Assembly: GCA_038503035.1 (NCBI GenBank)
Contig: JAVSML010020814.1
Span: 186,001-250,000, forward strand
Direction of reading: 5' to 3'
Length of the DNA: 64,000 bases
DNA from: Crocodylus rhombifer
Lineage: Eukaryota > Chordata > Crocodylia > Crocodylidae
The position numbers and the translations under genes were made by a program. Positions within the stretch are counted from its first letter, which is position 1, and the number at the start of each line of letters is the position of its first letter. Below the pieces are notes generated by a model that did not search any database, was not told where the DNA came from, and worked only from the letters and a program-made list of their open reading frames with translations. Shown piece by piece: positions 1-39,852 of the stretch.

Positions 1-1008
1 GGCAAAGGTTGGCAATTAAGGAGGAATCCTTTTATTCTTTCTTGTTAGTGTAATGCTCCTGATGCATTGATTATAGCCAAATCAGTATTTCCCATTCCAA
101 ACACTATTACTGGGCGTTTATGCCTTGTTTTCTCAAACTTCTACGTACATGTTTTGTTTTCTGACCTGGCATTTTATCAGTCAAACTCACTGAGTGAGAC
201 TTACCACTTAAAAAAACCCAAAAAACTTCTAAGCTCTCTTGTTCTTCTCTAGCTAATGTTAAAGGAAGCAAATGGGGAAAAATAAAACCACCTGGACTCC
301 AGGGACTAAATATTCACTGATTATTTTTTTTTATTCTATTTTTTTTTTTTTCCAAAAAACCCATCTAATTAACCTTTATTTGAGAAGAGACAGGACTCTC
401 CTCAGCTGGGCTTTAAAGTGGTTCAAACTAGGCCTATCCACTGCTTTATAGAGTCCTTATATTTTTAGCAGTGCCAAATATCTGCAGTTCTAACTGCCTT
501 TGAATAGAGTTGTGGGTGGTCTTTGAAAATCAGGCCCTAGTTAGTTGCAATTTCACTTTTGCCTACATAAGTGGCCTTGTGTCTGAAATCAAGCAAATCA
601 GTAGAGAATCTGTTGCTAGCCTTTTCACATAGCTTTTATTCCTTTGCTCAGAACTGAGTGCCAGAATTCATAATACCTGAAGGTTTTGTTCATATTCTTC
701 TCAGATTTTTGTACTGGAAGCAAACTGCTTAAGGGTTTGTTTGTTTGTTTGTTTGTTTGTTTGTTTGTTTGTTTGTTTGTTNNNNNNNNNNGTTTGTTTG
801 TTTGTTTGTTTGTTTGTTTGTTTGTTTGTTTGTTTGTTTGTTTGTTTGTTTGTTTGTTTGTTTGTTTGTTTGTTTGTTTGTAGTGGAACTGAAAGGGGCA
901 GTAAAACAAAGTTTGTGTGGCTGTTACAATAGTTCAAACCTTTGGCAGGGAAGGGAAGCGTTTTAAATGTGACACTTTTAATCTTAGTCCATTTTAACTC
1001 TGTTTTAG
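1..1008 (+). other. ALG13: ALG13 intron (partial) with GTTT microsatellite
   Basis: The window opens inside an ALG13 intron that ends at the acceptor TTTTAG at 1003-1008. It is AT-rich, with a T-run near 323-350. Apart from the long GTTT tract listed separately I see no other feature in it. Confidence 0.7.
735..881. repeat. (GTTT)n microsatellite with 10-N gap
   Basis: About 147 bp of nearly perfect GTTT units, interrupted by ten Ns at 782-791. The gap is most likely an unresolved repeat length. Long open frames here (poly FVCL on +, poly TNKQ on -) come only from the repeat. It ends about 127 bp before an ALG13 splice acceptor. Confidence 0.95.
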
Positions 1009-27483
<26,475 letters not shown>

Positions 27484-28185
27484 TGCCAAGAAGCATAGAC
27501 CCCCCACCTTCCAGTGAAGTTTTGTTTTCTCTATGTATGCTAGTATTATTTCAGCAGTGGACTTTATAGTAATTAAGCTGTTTTGTTGTTCGATTTTTCT
27601 TTTTCCCCTTCCCTCCTTCTCCCCCCTACACTTGTATTTTCCTTTGATTTATGTTTGTAAACCTGTTGTCAAATTGAATATTGTTTTAGTAGATTATATA
27701 GGAAAGAAATAAGACTATATACCTGCATGTATATATATTCCTAACACCAGCGAAGAACATGAGACTTGCATTCAACTCTGTCAAATCAGTATATTAATGA
27801 AAAGTACATTGGCACTAAAAATGTACTACATTTTTGCCTACCTGTTACACTTGAAGCTGGGGAAAGGTTGGGTGTAAGCTGATTTGAGGACAGTAATTAC
27901 TGTTGTAATAGACTGCTTTTCTCAGGTCTTCCAAAACAAAGTAACAGGCAAGTATATTCTTCAGTAGTAATTGCTTATTTGTAATAGTTGTGCTTTCTCT
28001 CCTGTTTAATCTCTTTCATCATAGTCTGTGTCTTTGAAGGTGGGAAAAATACTCTGCTTTGATTGAGTCTGCTGTGTACTATTGTATTTTTGTGAGATTT
28101 AGTTGGAGAAGTGATGGCACAATGGTGGTAGAACTGGTGTTTATTGCACTGATGACACTAAATAAAAAAAAATGCATCACACATT
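27484..28185 (+). other. ALG13: ALG13 3' UTR (predicted)
   Basis: AT-rich sequence between the stop and a canonical AATAAA at 28161-28166 (within CTAAATAAAAAAAA). Cleavage would fall near 28180-28190. It includes several TTTTGT/TGTA stretches but no repeat. The exact end is inferred. Confidence 0.6.
28161..28166 (+). terminator. ALG13: polyadenylation signal of ALG13
   Basis: AATAAA 678 bp after the stop, the first canonical hexamer I find on the + strand in the putative 3' UTR. Longer 3' ends cannot be excluded. Confidence 0.55.
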
Positions 28186-31100
28186 TGGAAATGTCTCTTC
28201 ACAGCTAACTCGTAACATCCCTGCAAACTAGATTCACCAACAGACTTGCAAAGAAGCCCGGTTAGCATTGTTAGAACAGTAGGAGAAACTTGGGCTGACC
28301 GTTCCCCAAAGTGCGTGCGTTGAGTGAATAGTGCAATGAGGGCACAAGACGAAGCAGAGTGCTTTGCCAGTGCAGTGCAAACTTGACTCCGGGTTCTACG
28401 ATCACAATCCAAATGAGGCACAATAGTGTGAGTTATGTTGCAGCTTGCCACACTTGTCTGAAGACGCTTCAATTACTTCCCATTATGAGACGAACTCTTC
28501 ATCCAGGTGGATGAGGTAACAAGGGACTACAGTTTGCTGTCATGGCAGCATTCCAAGTTGTGCCTGATTTGTCTCACATGACAGCTAGGGCCACAACAAG
28601 ATGTTGAACTCGGACCCTCTATCTGAGATTAAAATTGCAGTAGGCTTTATACACAGAGGTTACAACAATTATAACATCCCCACTAAACTTCAAAATGGTT
28701 GAGGGGGATGTTCATTGTTGAGGTTCTCTGCCTCTTCCTTTTAACTGTCTCAAAACAGAGACAAAGTGGTTAGAAAATAACTTTCAAGAATATGGGAGTC
28801 TAGTTTCATACCTTCCAGGGTCAGAAGGGACCTGAGTAGATCATCATCCAGTTGAAGAACCTACAGACTCACTCCCTTATTACTCAGTGTAGTAATGACT
28901 TATCTTATTTCCCAGAGGCTTAGACTGGTAGTTTTACTGAAACAAAGCATCTTCAACACGGTGCCCAAGGAGGTGTTGTCTGGTACAGTACCACCCCTCT
29001 CCATTCTTCTTGTACCCTCCTCACGACATTTCTCAGGTGAGAGGTTCACTTTCCACAGCTGCCAGTTGAAAGAGAAAAGACCTTTAAGTTGTTTAGAAGT
29101 AAAGCTGTTTTGTCTTTTGGGGGGTGGTTTACCTGCCTCTGTTACTTGCTCACGGGAAGAGAAGCAGGAAATAGTACATCTTGGATTTTCTTTTAATGTC
29201 TATGCTTTTGTGTGGGGGACCTTTTTGTGGTGTTTTCTTTTTAAATCCCAGATGGACTTTAATTGCTCTCTTAATTCCATGGTCTAGTTGCATTGCTTTT
29301 GCCTGCAAGGCACTCACAATGCATTCTTTTCAAAATACAGAAAATAACCAGTGAACTTTGGTAGGAACCTCAGGCTCTCGGGTCTCCACTCCTTGAACCT
29401 GCTCATCCACTGAATCTAATGGTTGGGATGGCACCCTTGCTGAGAAGGCTTCTAGACGTGTAGGTACCCAGGTGGTGATTAGCTGATAAAGGGCTGCAGC
29501 AAATCAGATTCCACACACAAACCTCAAGGCCTTTTTACTTTCTCTTTGTCTTGGGTTCAGCAGACAAACCTACCCTAATCCTACAAGGCATCTAAAAGGT
29601 TTTTGTTTTTATATTTTAAATGAAGATGGAGGACAGAGGGTTAGAATTTCAAAACTAAGAAGCGTATTTTAAAAATGCACCTCTTAGCCACAACCCACAG
29701 AAACCTCATTTCTTCCCTCCCTCAGTTTTGTTGCTTCACGAAAAACTCCAAAAAAAACCAGAATTGCTTTCAAACTTATGGGATAAGCTAATACCTCAGT
29801 TCAATACCTGAACAAGCAAGCTTAGAGTATAGGATTGTTCAAGCACCAGAAAGAATATTGGTTGTTTTATGGCTCTTTTGAAGCTGAGTAGGCTTAGATT
29901 TTTTTTTTATGGTTCTAAAGATACTTGCCATTATCGGTGTTTTCCAGTCTTTGAACTGAAGCTGCAAGTAGCTGCCTTTTTTGCATTAAATCATAGTAAT
30001 GCTTAGACTTCTAAGCTCTGATACTGCAGGGCACTTGGATAATCGCATAACTGGACTTTGCTATTGTTTGCCAATACTTGTACTACAGCTAATGAGAAGC
30101 ACAGTCTGTCCTGTGACATGCTGGCTGAGACCTTCATAGCTAACTGGAGGGTTTGGTGTCCAATCTTTTGTCCTTGTAAATTGTGATAGGGTTTGGGAAT
30201 TCATATCCCTTAGCCAGCTTCAAAGATTTCAGCTCTTGAATCTTACTACACTTTAAACATCCCAACCTGCAATTGTCAATCTTATAACCAAGTACACACA
30301 CACATTAAAGATCAAAAGTTGGAAGATATTCCAGATATGACATTGGCCCCCTATTGGCTCCTGTAATATTTTTTTTTTTAATTATTTGTTTATTTTAATC
30401 CTGTGCCCCTGCTCAGTGAAGCTCTCCACCCCACCCTACCCCCTTCCTGTGTGGGAGACTTGAACACAAGCTGTTTCTATCATAAATAACCATGCATAGA
30501 TAAACTGTAGAACAGAGAATGACTTACTTTGGTCTAAACTTCCTCTCAAATTTTTCTGACAATGGGAGCTATTAAAAATTCCTAGAGTATTTTAAATATT
30601 TTTTTTCTTGAACCACAAAACTGTCATAACTCAGATTTCCCATTGTTTAGTGAATTTTCACAAGCTTGGTGTTCAGGTTTCCCATTTCCCTCTCCCCATC
30701 CCTGCTACTACACATGCACATGAATTATGACCACTGTGAAGAAATCTCTTGCTCGCTCTCTCTCTTACTTGGGTCATTCCAGGTGGATGGCTCTTGCGTT
30801 CTTTTTGGTTCAGGGTGGTCAACCAGGTGACTTGGCCAAGGGGAATGTGTTCTTCCTGGCAGTGGGCATTTTGGAAAGCAACAAGCAATGTGCCTCCAGA
30901 CTGCTGCCTGGGTAACTTTCTGCAAGTAAAGGCTTGGAAACTAGCCAGAAGTTTAGGATTTAGGTCTAGGCCAGTTTTAAAAAGATTATTATATCCAAGA
31001 CTGTTTTAAGTCTCAGATTTATGTTTGCTCAAAGTGTATCCTGACTTTCTTGTTCCAGGCACCTCCTCCCCCCCCCCCCCCGGCAATAAGGGTAACAGCA

Positions 31101-32550
31101 TGCCTTGCTGTGGTACTCTGGAGGTGGGAGAAATGGGCCTTTTTGCTCCCATCTTGCCTAGTGGAGCTTGTCTGTTTGTTCCCTCAGTCCTACCTGATGT
31201 TATCTTGGGATGCTTCGGGCTGAAAGAGGCACCCAGGAATATTATCTGTGGGCAAAGCTACCCCAAGGTTTGCAGGGTCTGTGTGTCTCTGGCTGCATAG
31301 AGCCCTAACAGACCATTGCCTGGGTGGTGGCAGCATTACCCCATGCTTGCAGGTATTCTCCAGTTAGCAGGACAGCCAGGTGTAGACACCCTGTGGGAGA
31401 CTCCTGAAGCAATGTTTTTGGGCCTGCACAGTGAAGTGGGTGGCTCTGCAAATAGTGCCCTCTACTGCGCTGCCACAACCCTCATACATTATAACCTAGG
31501 ACTGATTAGCTCTCCTTAATAGTTGTTGAACAAAATAGAAGACCTATTTTTTTCCTTGCAATCTGACCTCCCTTTTTCTATTGTCTGCGAAAATTAAACC
31601 TGAAGCCTTCAATGCCAGAACCTAAGCTTGAGCCAAAGGACTAACCATCGCTTGGTCATAGTAGTAAGCTGCTTCTCCTTTTATGTAGATTAGTCATGGG
31701 AGCAAGGAACAACAAAATACCCAACATGTTATGTGTGCGTGTATGTAGGAAATGATGTGTCCGGTGACTACTACCCATGTGACCCCCCTTTTTTTTTTTT
31801 TTTTTTTTCTGTTCCACAGTTGCTCAGATTACACTAAACACACAGCCCAATGTGTGCATGAAAATAAACTGGCTTAATTCTCTACAGATGCTTTAGAGGC
31901 TTTAGTGTCTGTAGAAGAGTCATACAATGCCTTCTCACTTTGGTTTCTATTAACAGAAAAGCAGAAAGTGATGTGGTTGGTAGAGCTCCTGGGATTATTT
32001 TTTTTGCCTTTTAATAAAGACAGTCTCTGTGCAAGCCTAGTAGCTGTGATAGGTGTGAGCTTGTGGAAGCACGGACATTTTCAGGAGCTATTTTATTCAG
32101 ATGTGTTACTCTGGATATATGGAATATTAAAAGGGAAAAAATAACGTTTTATGTATCTCTTGAGTTCCTGGAAACATTGGGGGTGAGGAGTTAGCTTTCT
32201 GAAAAAAATAATCCAGTCTACTTTGCCTCCTTTTTTGGGAGCCGTTGTCTATCATGGTTTGAACTGGGTGAGGAAGGGTACCAGACAGGCCTCCCAGAGG
32301 TATAAAGTAGTCAGTCTGTTTATAAAACTGGCTGGTCCTTAATATAAGTATTAATTCAGTTTATAAATGTGGGTCTCTAATTAGCTGGATTCCACGTGAC
32401 TGCAGAGAAGTCGGGTGAGGCAGCATGTAGAGGTTGCCTGTTGCTTTATGGTGCGTCGTCTCTGTAATGCTTCCCTCCGTAACGCTTCTGTTGCAAAAAC
32501 TGTAGAATAATGGAACTGCTTCCTATCCAGTGGCCTGGCTAGGAAGCTGT
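28186..32550. other. sequence between ALG13 and TRPC5 stops, part 1
   Basis: Mostly unique AT-rich DNA. It contains an open frame on the - strand at 28472-28158 (104 codons, unrecognised), a CR1 fragment at 28803-28870, and C- and T-runs at 31069-31081 and 31789-31808. Other small open frames around 30.7-31.5 kb show no recognisable family. Confidence 0.5.
28803..28870 (-). mobile_element. short CR1 3'-end fragment
   Basis: GTTTCATA..TCCAGGGTCAGAAGGGACCTGAGTAGATCATC resembles the reverse complement of the CR1 3' tail and closely matches 50503-50565. It is a minimal remnant of an old insertion. Confidence 0.65.
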
Positions 32551-32559
32551 CTGGGATGG

Positions 32560-32640
32560 CTTAGGAACAGCAAATCCTGCATCTGTGCATGGAGTTGGAC
32601 TAGATAACCCTTGAGTTCGCCTATGACCCTATGATTCTAT
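32560..32640 (+). mobile_element. CR1 3'-end fragment
   Basis: GGAACAGCAAATCCTGCAT...GGAGTTGGACTAGATAACCCTTGAG...TATGACCCTATGATTCTAT is the classic CR1 3' UTR and tail. The terminal ATGATTCTAT is the CR1 3' octamer-type repeat. The upstream boundary may reach about 32490. Confidence 0.8.
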
Positions 32641-35177
32641 CCTAAAGTAACATTCACTGTCTTTTGTGAAGTCAGACTGTCACTGGCTACCACTGTCATT
32701 GCACCTGAGAGGGCAGAGTTATATGTACTGAGATGAAGGCAGACTTCCTAAGGTAAGTGCAGTGAATCACTGTTAAATGACAGCTAAATCCCTGGTCATA
32801 AGAAAGGGATGTGGGTCTCCACCTAATTTGAATGGGATGCCCTAAGGGAAAACCACAGGGCAGATAAGAGGTAGGTGATCCCCAAACTGAGGGAGAAACC
32901 CCAAGCATTTAGTTTAATCAAGCATTTAGCTTGATCGCTAAACAAAACTGCAGCATTTTGTATTAGTAAGGCACTGACAGCTTGGATAATGGTTATTTGT
33001 ATTAGCGATGGAAGAATTTAAAGAGACCAACACCAAAACACAGTGAAGCGCTGTGATCTTTTACTTTGTTTGCTATAACTGTCAGGAATATTTTAGAGGT
33101 CCCACATCCTCTGTTTAAAATCTCAGAAAATACATGTCTGCTCAGAGGGCATCTAACCTATTTTACCATGCAGCCAGGTACCCAAGTGACAACTGCATCT
33201 GGTGATCACTGATGTTCTTGTCTCTAATCTTCCCAGCCTGTAGAGATGTGTTATACTAGTGAACCCTTTCAAACTGGTCGCTCTTTCAGAGGCTAAGAGA
33301 GTTGCAGCAAGGCCACTTGTAGGATCTTTTCCCCCACTTCCACAGTGCTGATGGATCTTGGGGGTCTGCCTGGAAGTGATCAGGCTCTTTTTAGAAATTG
33401 ATGTCACCCAAATGATTGACTTAGTTTAAGATATGTTTGATTATAGATCAGCAGTCTCTTGCAGCTGAGGATAATTGTCTTCCATGATTACTTTATTTGT
33501 GGGTCCGAAGATGGCTGATGAGGCTGATACAGCATCGATAGACACTGTTGCGCCTCGGGCATGTGTTTCCGTTCATAGTGGGCAGCTCTGGATTCTTGAT
33601 TCGGTCTGCAACACGTTATTTCTGCCACTCCTGCTTTTCCATCTCCTGTTGTAATCGTCAGGTTTCAAAGCATCAAGAACCTTGCAGATCATCAAAACTT
33701 TAGTTGCATTTAGGAGGTTCTTTTTTCATCAAAAACAATAGCTCTGGTCCCATTTCAATAGAGGACCTTGCAGTGGAGGCTAGTGGAACACATTTTATGG
33801 AATCATCCAATTGTAAAATTCATTTATTATTAAAGATAATTATCCTTTAATATTGCTGAAATAGTCCTTTGTAATTCTGCCTGACAGCAATATGAGATAG
33901 TGGTGAAACCACTCAGGGTCAGACTACAGCCCTTTTCCCCGCAGCCTCATCATACAGTAACACTAAGCCAGAGATTTTACAGGAAGCTGCATTTCTCATT
34001 CAGTTGCTATCTATTCTTCTCCTTTCCAAGCCTTCATTTTAGGTTTTCTGTTATCACTATGAATGCTTTTGATGATATTCAGTCCCTCATTGATATTATG
34101 TAAAAGTCATTTTGATAAAGGTACCCCAACCAAGATATATATAGATCCAAATATCCATATTTTCTAAGTAGCCCCTTTCATTAGAGTAGTGAAAGCTACA
34201 CATCTTGAACCTGAATTATGGGCTATCCAAAACTGGGATCTGGATTTAAAAGTTGCAGCTTCGATCTCTCATGTATTTCACTGGTGTCTATTTGAGCATG
34301 TCCAATGGGATGATTAGATCACAGAGATGAAATCTAGGCTTCACTTATGTAGGTGGATATTTTGCTACTAACTCCGGGGAGCTGGGATGCCATACTTCTG
34401 TACTGATATTTGTACCCATTTGTTTATGTCTGTTTTTACAAGGTAGTTGATATAGCTACCAGATGCTGGTACAAAGATGGAGAAGAGAAGACCCTTGTGA
34501 CAGGAAATGTTTTAAACCTCTTTGTCTCTGTAGCTTGCTTTCTTTTTTGTCCCCTCTCTTGTTTCCATCCCTACTTGCTTCAATGTTTTCTTCAAACATG
34601 TAAAATAACTGCTATGTCTGATTTTAAAAGAGAGTAACATCTTTCTGGATGCTGTTATATCATTCCAAGGTGACAGCTTTTGTATCTTGTATGAATTTAT
34701 CTTCATAAATTTGAAATTCATGTCTCTTTCCAGAAAGTGCAAATCTTATAGATGTAACATTACTACCAGGCATTTTTTCAATTGTATTTTGCATTGTATG
34801 TTATCCTAGCTGAGCAAAGGTGCCTGCTATCTAGTTAGAAACTAAGATGGGAAAATTCCTATACAGTATTTTGATGTATGGTTGGATTCCCATTTCTGGA
34901 ACAAGAACCAGATGACATCAGTAGGGACAAAAGTTTGAGAAATGTATTTTGGCTGAACTCCTACTTGAATATCCCAAAACATCAGTACTTCGTATATTTT
35001 ATCTCTGGGTTTTCAGATTTTCTAGTGTGTAAGGGGTAAGTTTAAGTGTTTCTTTGAATTCCCTTTCTTTAGCGTCTTAAAATAATTAGCATTTTCCTCT
35101 TAAGTATTGTAAATATATTTAAAACTTTATTTTTCTCTTCCCAGACTACAAAAGTTAATGAAGCATACTATGCCCTT

Positions 35178-35219
35178 ATAGATAGATAGATAGATAGATC
35201 TATAGAGAGAGAGAGAGAG
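35178..35219. repeat. (GATA)n and (AG)n microsatellites
   Basis: Five GATA units at 35178-35199 are followed by about eight AG units at 35204-35219. Confidence 0.9.
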
Positions 35220-35620
35220 TGAGCACATGTCCCTTAAATTTCACTTATTGCTTCCACTTTATCCAAGTAACTGTAGAGGTCAGGACACACTGATATTTAT
35301 CTTCCTAGATGGTAAACACGAGCCTTATTTTCCAGTAGGTGCAATCCAGAGCCTACTTATTATGGGCTTCCCATTACTTTTATATTGGCGTAGCAAAAAC
35401 AGCTCATTAAGCTTCAAGTGCCATTAGGCCCGAAGTTCATGACTTTTCTAATATACCCAGAAAATATATATTTAGGTCCATAAAGACTGACATCTTCTTA
35501 ACTGTTAGTCGTGTTGAAGACAGGTGAGGACTGCTCATTTCTTAAAACCAAGCACCTGCATGAGTCCCTATATGATCATGGCCCTTGAGTTGTCTCCATG
35601 ACAATGCACCAGAGAGAAAC

Positions 35621-35642
35621 GTGTGTGTGTGTGTGTGTGTGT
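35621..35642. repeat. (GT)11 microsatellite
   Basis: Eleven uninterrupted GT dinucleotides. Confidence 0.95.
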
Positions 35643-37117
35643 GGAGCCTTTAGAAAGGTTCCTCTGAACATGGCAAAGATTATACTGTGCTAGATCTATT
35701 ACTGTTCATAAATGTTTATTATCAATAGGCAGCTGGAAATGTTACATCTGAAAAGGTAGAAACACCTTGAATTTCAATAGGCATACATTTCTTGGGAAAA
35801 AAGTAAATGTTTTTTATTTGTTGTCAGTTTACAGTTAAGCTAAAAATACACATAAAATAAATAGATTTATTATGTACATCATTTCTCTTCATTTGTACAT
35901 GTGTCATGGTTGGGAATGGCATGGAGTTTGCACTGCTGACTGAAAATATGCAAGTAGAAAAGTAGATGACACGAAGCGAGGCATGGGTGTTTGTTTGCAA
36001 GAAGGCTACAGTTGAGGGTCCAAATGTTGAGGCCCTCACTCAGTGTTACCTATGTATGATTCCTCCCATCTCTGCTGGGTATTTTGCCTGAAAAAAGGTA
36101 CATTATGATTTTGGATAAAACTTCAAAAAGCAAACTACTTTCTCAACCTCTCTAAGTCCTATGGGGTAAAATTCCAAATCCTGTCTATGGGTAAGCCCTG
36201 GGAAGAGGTAATTTAACATTAATGTCAATGCAAAATGGAAGTGTGGCTGCAGAATAAGCCTTTCCTTTGGACCTGCCATGTATGAAAACAGAAAACTAAA
36301 ATCTCAGTCACAATCCTTGCCCTTTCCAACACCAACTGCTTGCAATTCTCAGACTATGTCCTATAAACCCAATTAACAGCTGATAGATGAAACTACACAA
36401 TCCACCACAAAGGAAGCCCCTTGCTTCAAAACAGCAACTTTAAAAATTCAAAAAGGCATATCTTTTGAATTCGGTTGCCTAAAGATTTCACAGTGTTTTA
36501 TTAGCTAATTGCTCTAGGAAAGATTGGCATCTCTGTTATGTCTGAAGAATTGCATCTTGTAGTTCAGCTCATGCTACCGCTATGAAGGTGGACAAACAAA
36601 CACACTGTTTACCAAGGCAGTGTTTAAAGAACATGGGAGGTGCTGTTTTAAATAGCTGCTCACCTTCACTATAGCGTGATCTTTTGGAAGCTTTCTGGAT
36701 ATCACTTTAAAGGTCACTTCTAACAAAGAAATTGTTCAAGCCACTTTATCAGGGTATGTTTTGTCTTGTTAGTCTTTTTGGTTGACTTTGCACACCTTAA
36801 GTCAAAGGAGAGAGTTTCCTGTGGAGTAAAAAGAAGTATCAAATGATCTGAAGATAAGGATTGTATTCTGTTTCACCATGTTTCAAATGCAGCTGTAGAT
36901 AAAAGGCTCCATCTCAAGAAGAATCCTTCCACATTATGAGTGAGGACATTAATCATTTCTACAGGGAAAAATGCATGATGAATAAAAAGGAAAACTCCGT
37001 TTTACCCTTGTATGACTCTGTCTAAAATCAGGAAACAAGTGTAGCTCTTTCATAAAGAAAAACAAATCAAGCAGATAATGTGAAAAGTGGGTTAGTTCGC
37101 ATGGAACAAAAAGGGTC

Positions 37118-37675
37118 CTTTTTAAAGTAAATGTGGCCTGGTGAGGCCACAGTTGGAGCACTGGGTCTAGTTTTTGCCCCCCCCCCCGAGACAATGTGGA
37201 CAAATAAGAGAGAGTCCAGTGGAGGGCAGCAAAAATGGTTCTGGGGCACACGATGTATGAGGGGAGGCTGAGGGACCTGGGCTTATTTAGGCTCAAGAAG
37301 AGAAGACTGATTAGGGGGTGGGGGGAGCAGTTAATAGCAGCTGTCGACTACCTGAAGGTGGGGTCTAAAGAGGATGGAGCTGGACTGTTCTCAGTGGTGG
37401 CAGATGACTGAACAAGGAGCAATGGGCGCAGATTGCAGGAAGGGAAGTTTAGGTTAGATATGAGGAAAAACTTTATCACTAGCGGGGTAGTAAAGCACTG
37501 GAACAGGTACCCAGAGAGGTGGTGGACTCTCCAACCTTGGAGGTTTTTAAGACCTGGCTAGACAAAGCCTTGGCTGGGATGATCTAGTTGGGGGTGGTCC
37601 TGCTTTGAGCAAGGGATTGGACTAGATGCGACTTTATGAGGTCCTTTCCAGCCCTAATCTTCCATGACCCTATTA
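37118..37675 (+). mobile_element. CR1 LINE 3' fragment (about 0.55 kb)
   Basis: It runs from GTGGCCTGGTGAGGCCACAG to the 3' tail CTAATCTTCCATGACCCTAT. Typical CR1 ORF-end and 3' UTR motifs are visible: GAGAGAGTCCAGTGGAGGG, GGGGAGGCTGAGGGACCTGGG, GAGGTGGTGGACTCTCCAAC, GGATTGGACTAGATG. It is 5'-truncated, has a C-run at 37178-37187 and no intact frame. Confidence 0.92.
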
Positions 37676-38280
37676 TAGTATTGGAGTGTCAAGGAGCACA
37701 TGTCCTATAGTCTTTCTATAGTCTACTATAGATTATTTTGGTAGCGCATTATTTTACAAGTCTCATTGCTGAAGTGGTTTATTCACTGTCATCTCACCGC
37801 TTCTAATTAATTTCTCCATTTTGCATTTGGGAGTTGCAGGTTTTTTTTCTGGATGTCTGTCTGCTTCAATATGCTTCAGTTGTCCTTCTCTGACATAGGG
37901 CTGCAGTACACGAGTGATATTTGATATCCACTGAACCCCAGTCTTGCCAGTGGACAGAAGGGGCAGGTGGTTGTTGTTGTTAAGCAATGTCTTTAATCCC
38001 AAATGGTTCACAGTTTTGCCATGTGCTAAAATAAATCCATCCAAATAATTTTTAAAAGTAGTATTTAACAGTTTCCACATTTAACTGTAAACTCGAGAAT
38101 GGCCAACACAAGTCTTCGGAAATTAAGACTTTGGATCTGTACATTGCCGCCTCATTAAAATGTATATTTCTGATAATGGTAGTGTACTGTAACAACTTAA
38201 CTGTTGGCTACAAGGGTAACTGACCCAATAATTTCACCAAAATTCAACCTTCTTTAGGTAATTTTACACAGGTAGTCCAT

Positions 38281-38286
38281 TTTATT
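38281..38286 (-). terminator. TRPC5: candidate TRPC5 polyadenylation signal
   Basis: TTTATT on the + strand reads AATAAA on the TRPC5 strand. By eye it is the first canonical hexamer downstream of the TRPC5 stop. It is followed on that strand by ATGGACTACCTGTGTAAAA. Use is unproven. Confidence 0.25.
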
Positions 38287-39591
38287 ATTTTTTTGTTGTT
38301 TTTTCTGGATTCTGGTCTGAGACCAGAAAAGTTGAAATACTGAAATTGTGCGAGGAGTTGTCGCAAGACGGCGATCAGCCAATCAAAGGCAAAGAATTCT
38401 AGAAAGCTCATGAAACAGTTGGTGGTTTTCCATGCTTCTCCAAAATGACCGCAAACGGCGCCCTTTGTATTCTTCACCGTATAACACTTGGTTCACTTCC
38501 TTTGAATTCATGGGGTGCCGATACTGCAAGATGGTATGGAGGGCCAAATCTTGTAACAATTGTACACAAATTCCTGCTGCAAACAGAACTTTTCCCTGAG
38601 TAAGGCCCACAAAATTTGGGTGCAAGATGAAAGCCAAAGAAAAAAGTTATATAATCTATACTCATATAAATCTATGTCAATGTTTGGGAGTAGGGAAGGA
38701 AAATAACTCCATTGGTTCAATAAACAGCCAGAGTACATTTCAATGTGGTGAGGAGAGATTCAGAATCTGAGTCTACTCCAAAAGAAAGAGACTGGAGATT
38801 TATCATTGACAATAGGAACACGAGTGGGCTCCATTTACATGATAGCAGTGGGAGTAAAAGGCCTGTTTTCTTGCATACCTTGGTCTGGTATATCTTATCC
38901 CTAAATATACTGCAGAGAGGTTATGCAGCTCCCGTAATAAATGGATATTCTCTTTCCTTTGGGTGCACTGCCATACATGTTGCTATTGATTATGTGGGAC
39001 ACCTGGATGGCGATGATGATGGTTTTCTGACTTGGATTCCCATTGCCAGCAATGGGGGGATATACTAATATCAAGAAGTTAATAATACATAGTAAAAGTT
39101 TTCCTATTCTTACTTCAATTACCTGCCATGGAAACACGCATCAATGGTAGGTTGTGTCTGAAGCCCTCCTGACTTCTAGAAGTCTGGTGTATTAACCAAT
39201 TTGAATCTCTTCAAAATGTCAGGTTTTATATTTATATTCGTGTATATATATATATTTACTTAAATATTACAAGTCTTAATATTTACATTTCTTTGCTATT
39301 TCTGCTAAAAAGTATATTACATATACCATTAGAAAAAGAGGTTGGGACACAAATAAATACAATAAAGTAACATTCAGGGTGAGACATAAATCCACAAAAG
39401 CAAAGATGTTCAGAGTTTAGGCTTCTAGGGCTCTCTGCTCTCATTGCAAAGCAAGTGCAGAAATCTCCCTAGGTCCCCTGTCTGGATAATCAAGCTATTT
39501 TCTACATTGAAAACTGTCACAATTGACAAAGATCAGTTCTTACCTGAATTAGTTGTAAGAAAATAAATGTACATCCTACAGCTACTAATAT

Positions 39592-39852
39592 CATTCACTT
39601 ACTGTATATAGCGCCTTTAATCTGAGGAGCTGAAAGTGCTTACAAACGTTACCAATTCACTAAGCCTCCAATTACCAATTAACAACCCCCCCCCACGAGG
39701 TAGGTAAGTATTATTATCCCTATTTTACAGATGGGGAAACTGAGGCATAAAGAGGCTAAGTGACTTGCCCAAGGTCACATAGTGAGTCAGTGGCAAAGCT
39801 GGGAATGGACCCAAGAATTTCCAACTCCGAATCCTGTGCCCTAACCACTTCA
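39592..39852. mobile_element. MIR-like (CORE-type) SINE remnant
   Basis: Contains CCCTATTTTACAGATGGGGAAACTGAGGCA, AGTGACTTGCCCAAGGTCACA, GTGGCAAAGCTGGGAATGGACCC and CCTGTGCCCTAACCACT in that order. This is the hallmark series of MIR-type SINEs shared across amniotes. The flanks CACTTACTGTATATAGCGCC and the C-run at 39687-39695 belong to the same block. Confidence 0.8.

Larger units (their letters stand above)
32641..37110. other. sequence between the two stops, part 2
   Basis: Mostly unique AT-rich DNA. Microsatellites lie at 35178-35219 (GATA then AG) and 35621-35642 (GT). The block 33450-33660 has the look of an old interspersed repeat but I cannot name it. AATAAA hexamers on the - strand at 35876-35881 and 35813-35818 could serve as distal TRPC5 polyadenylation signals. 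Confidence 0.45.

Noticed and set aside
38244..39137. A separate gene between ALG13 and TRPC5
   Set aside because: Several overlapping frames exist, but there is no initiator context, splice structure or recognised family. A 3' UTR or unconstrained sequence explains it equally well.
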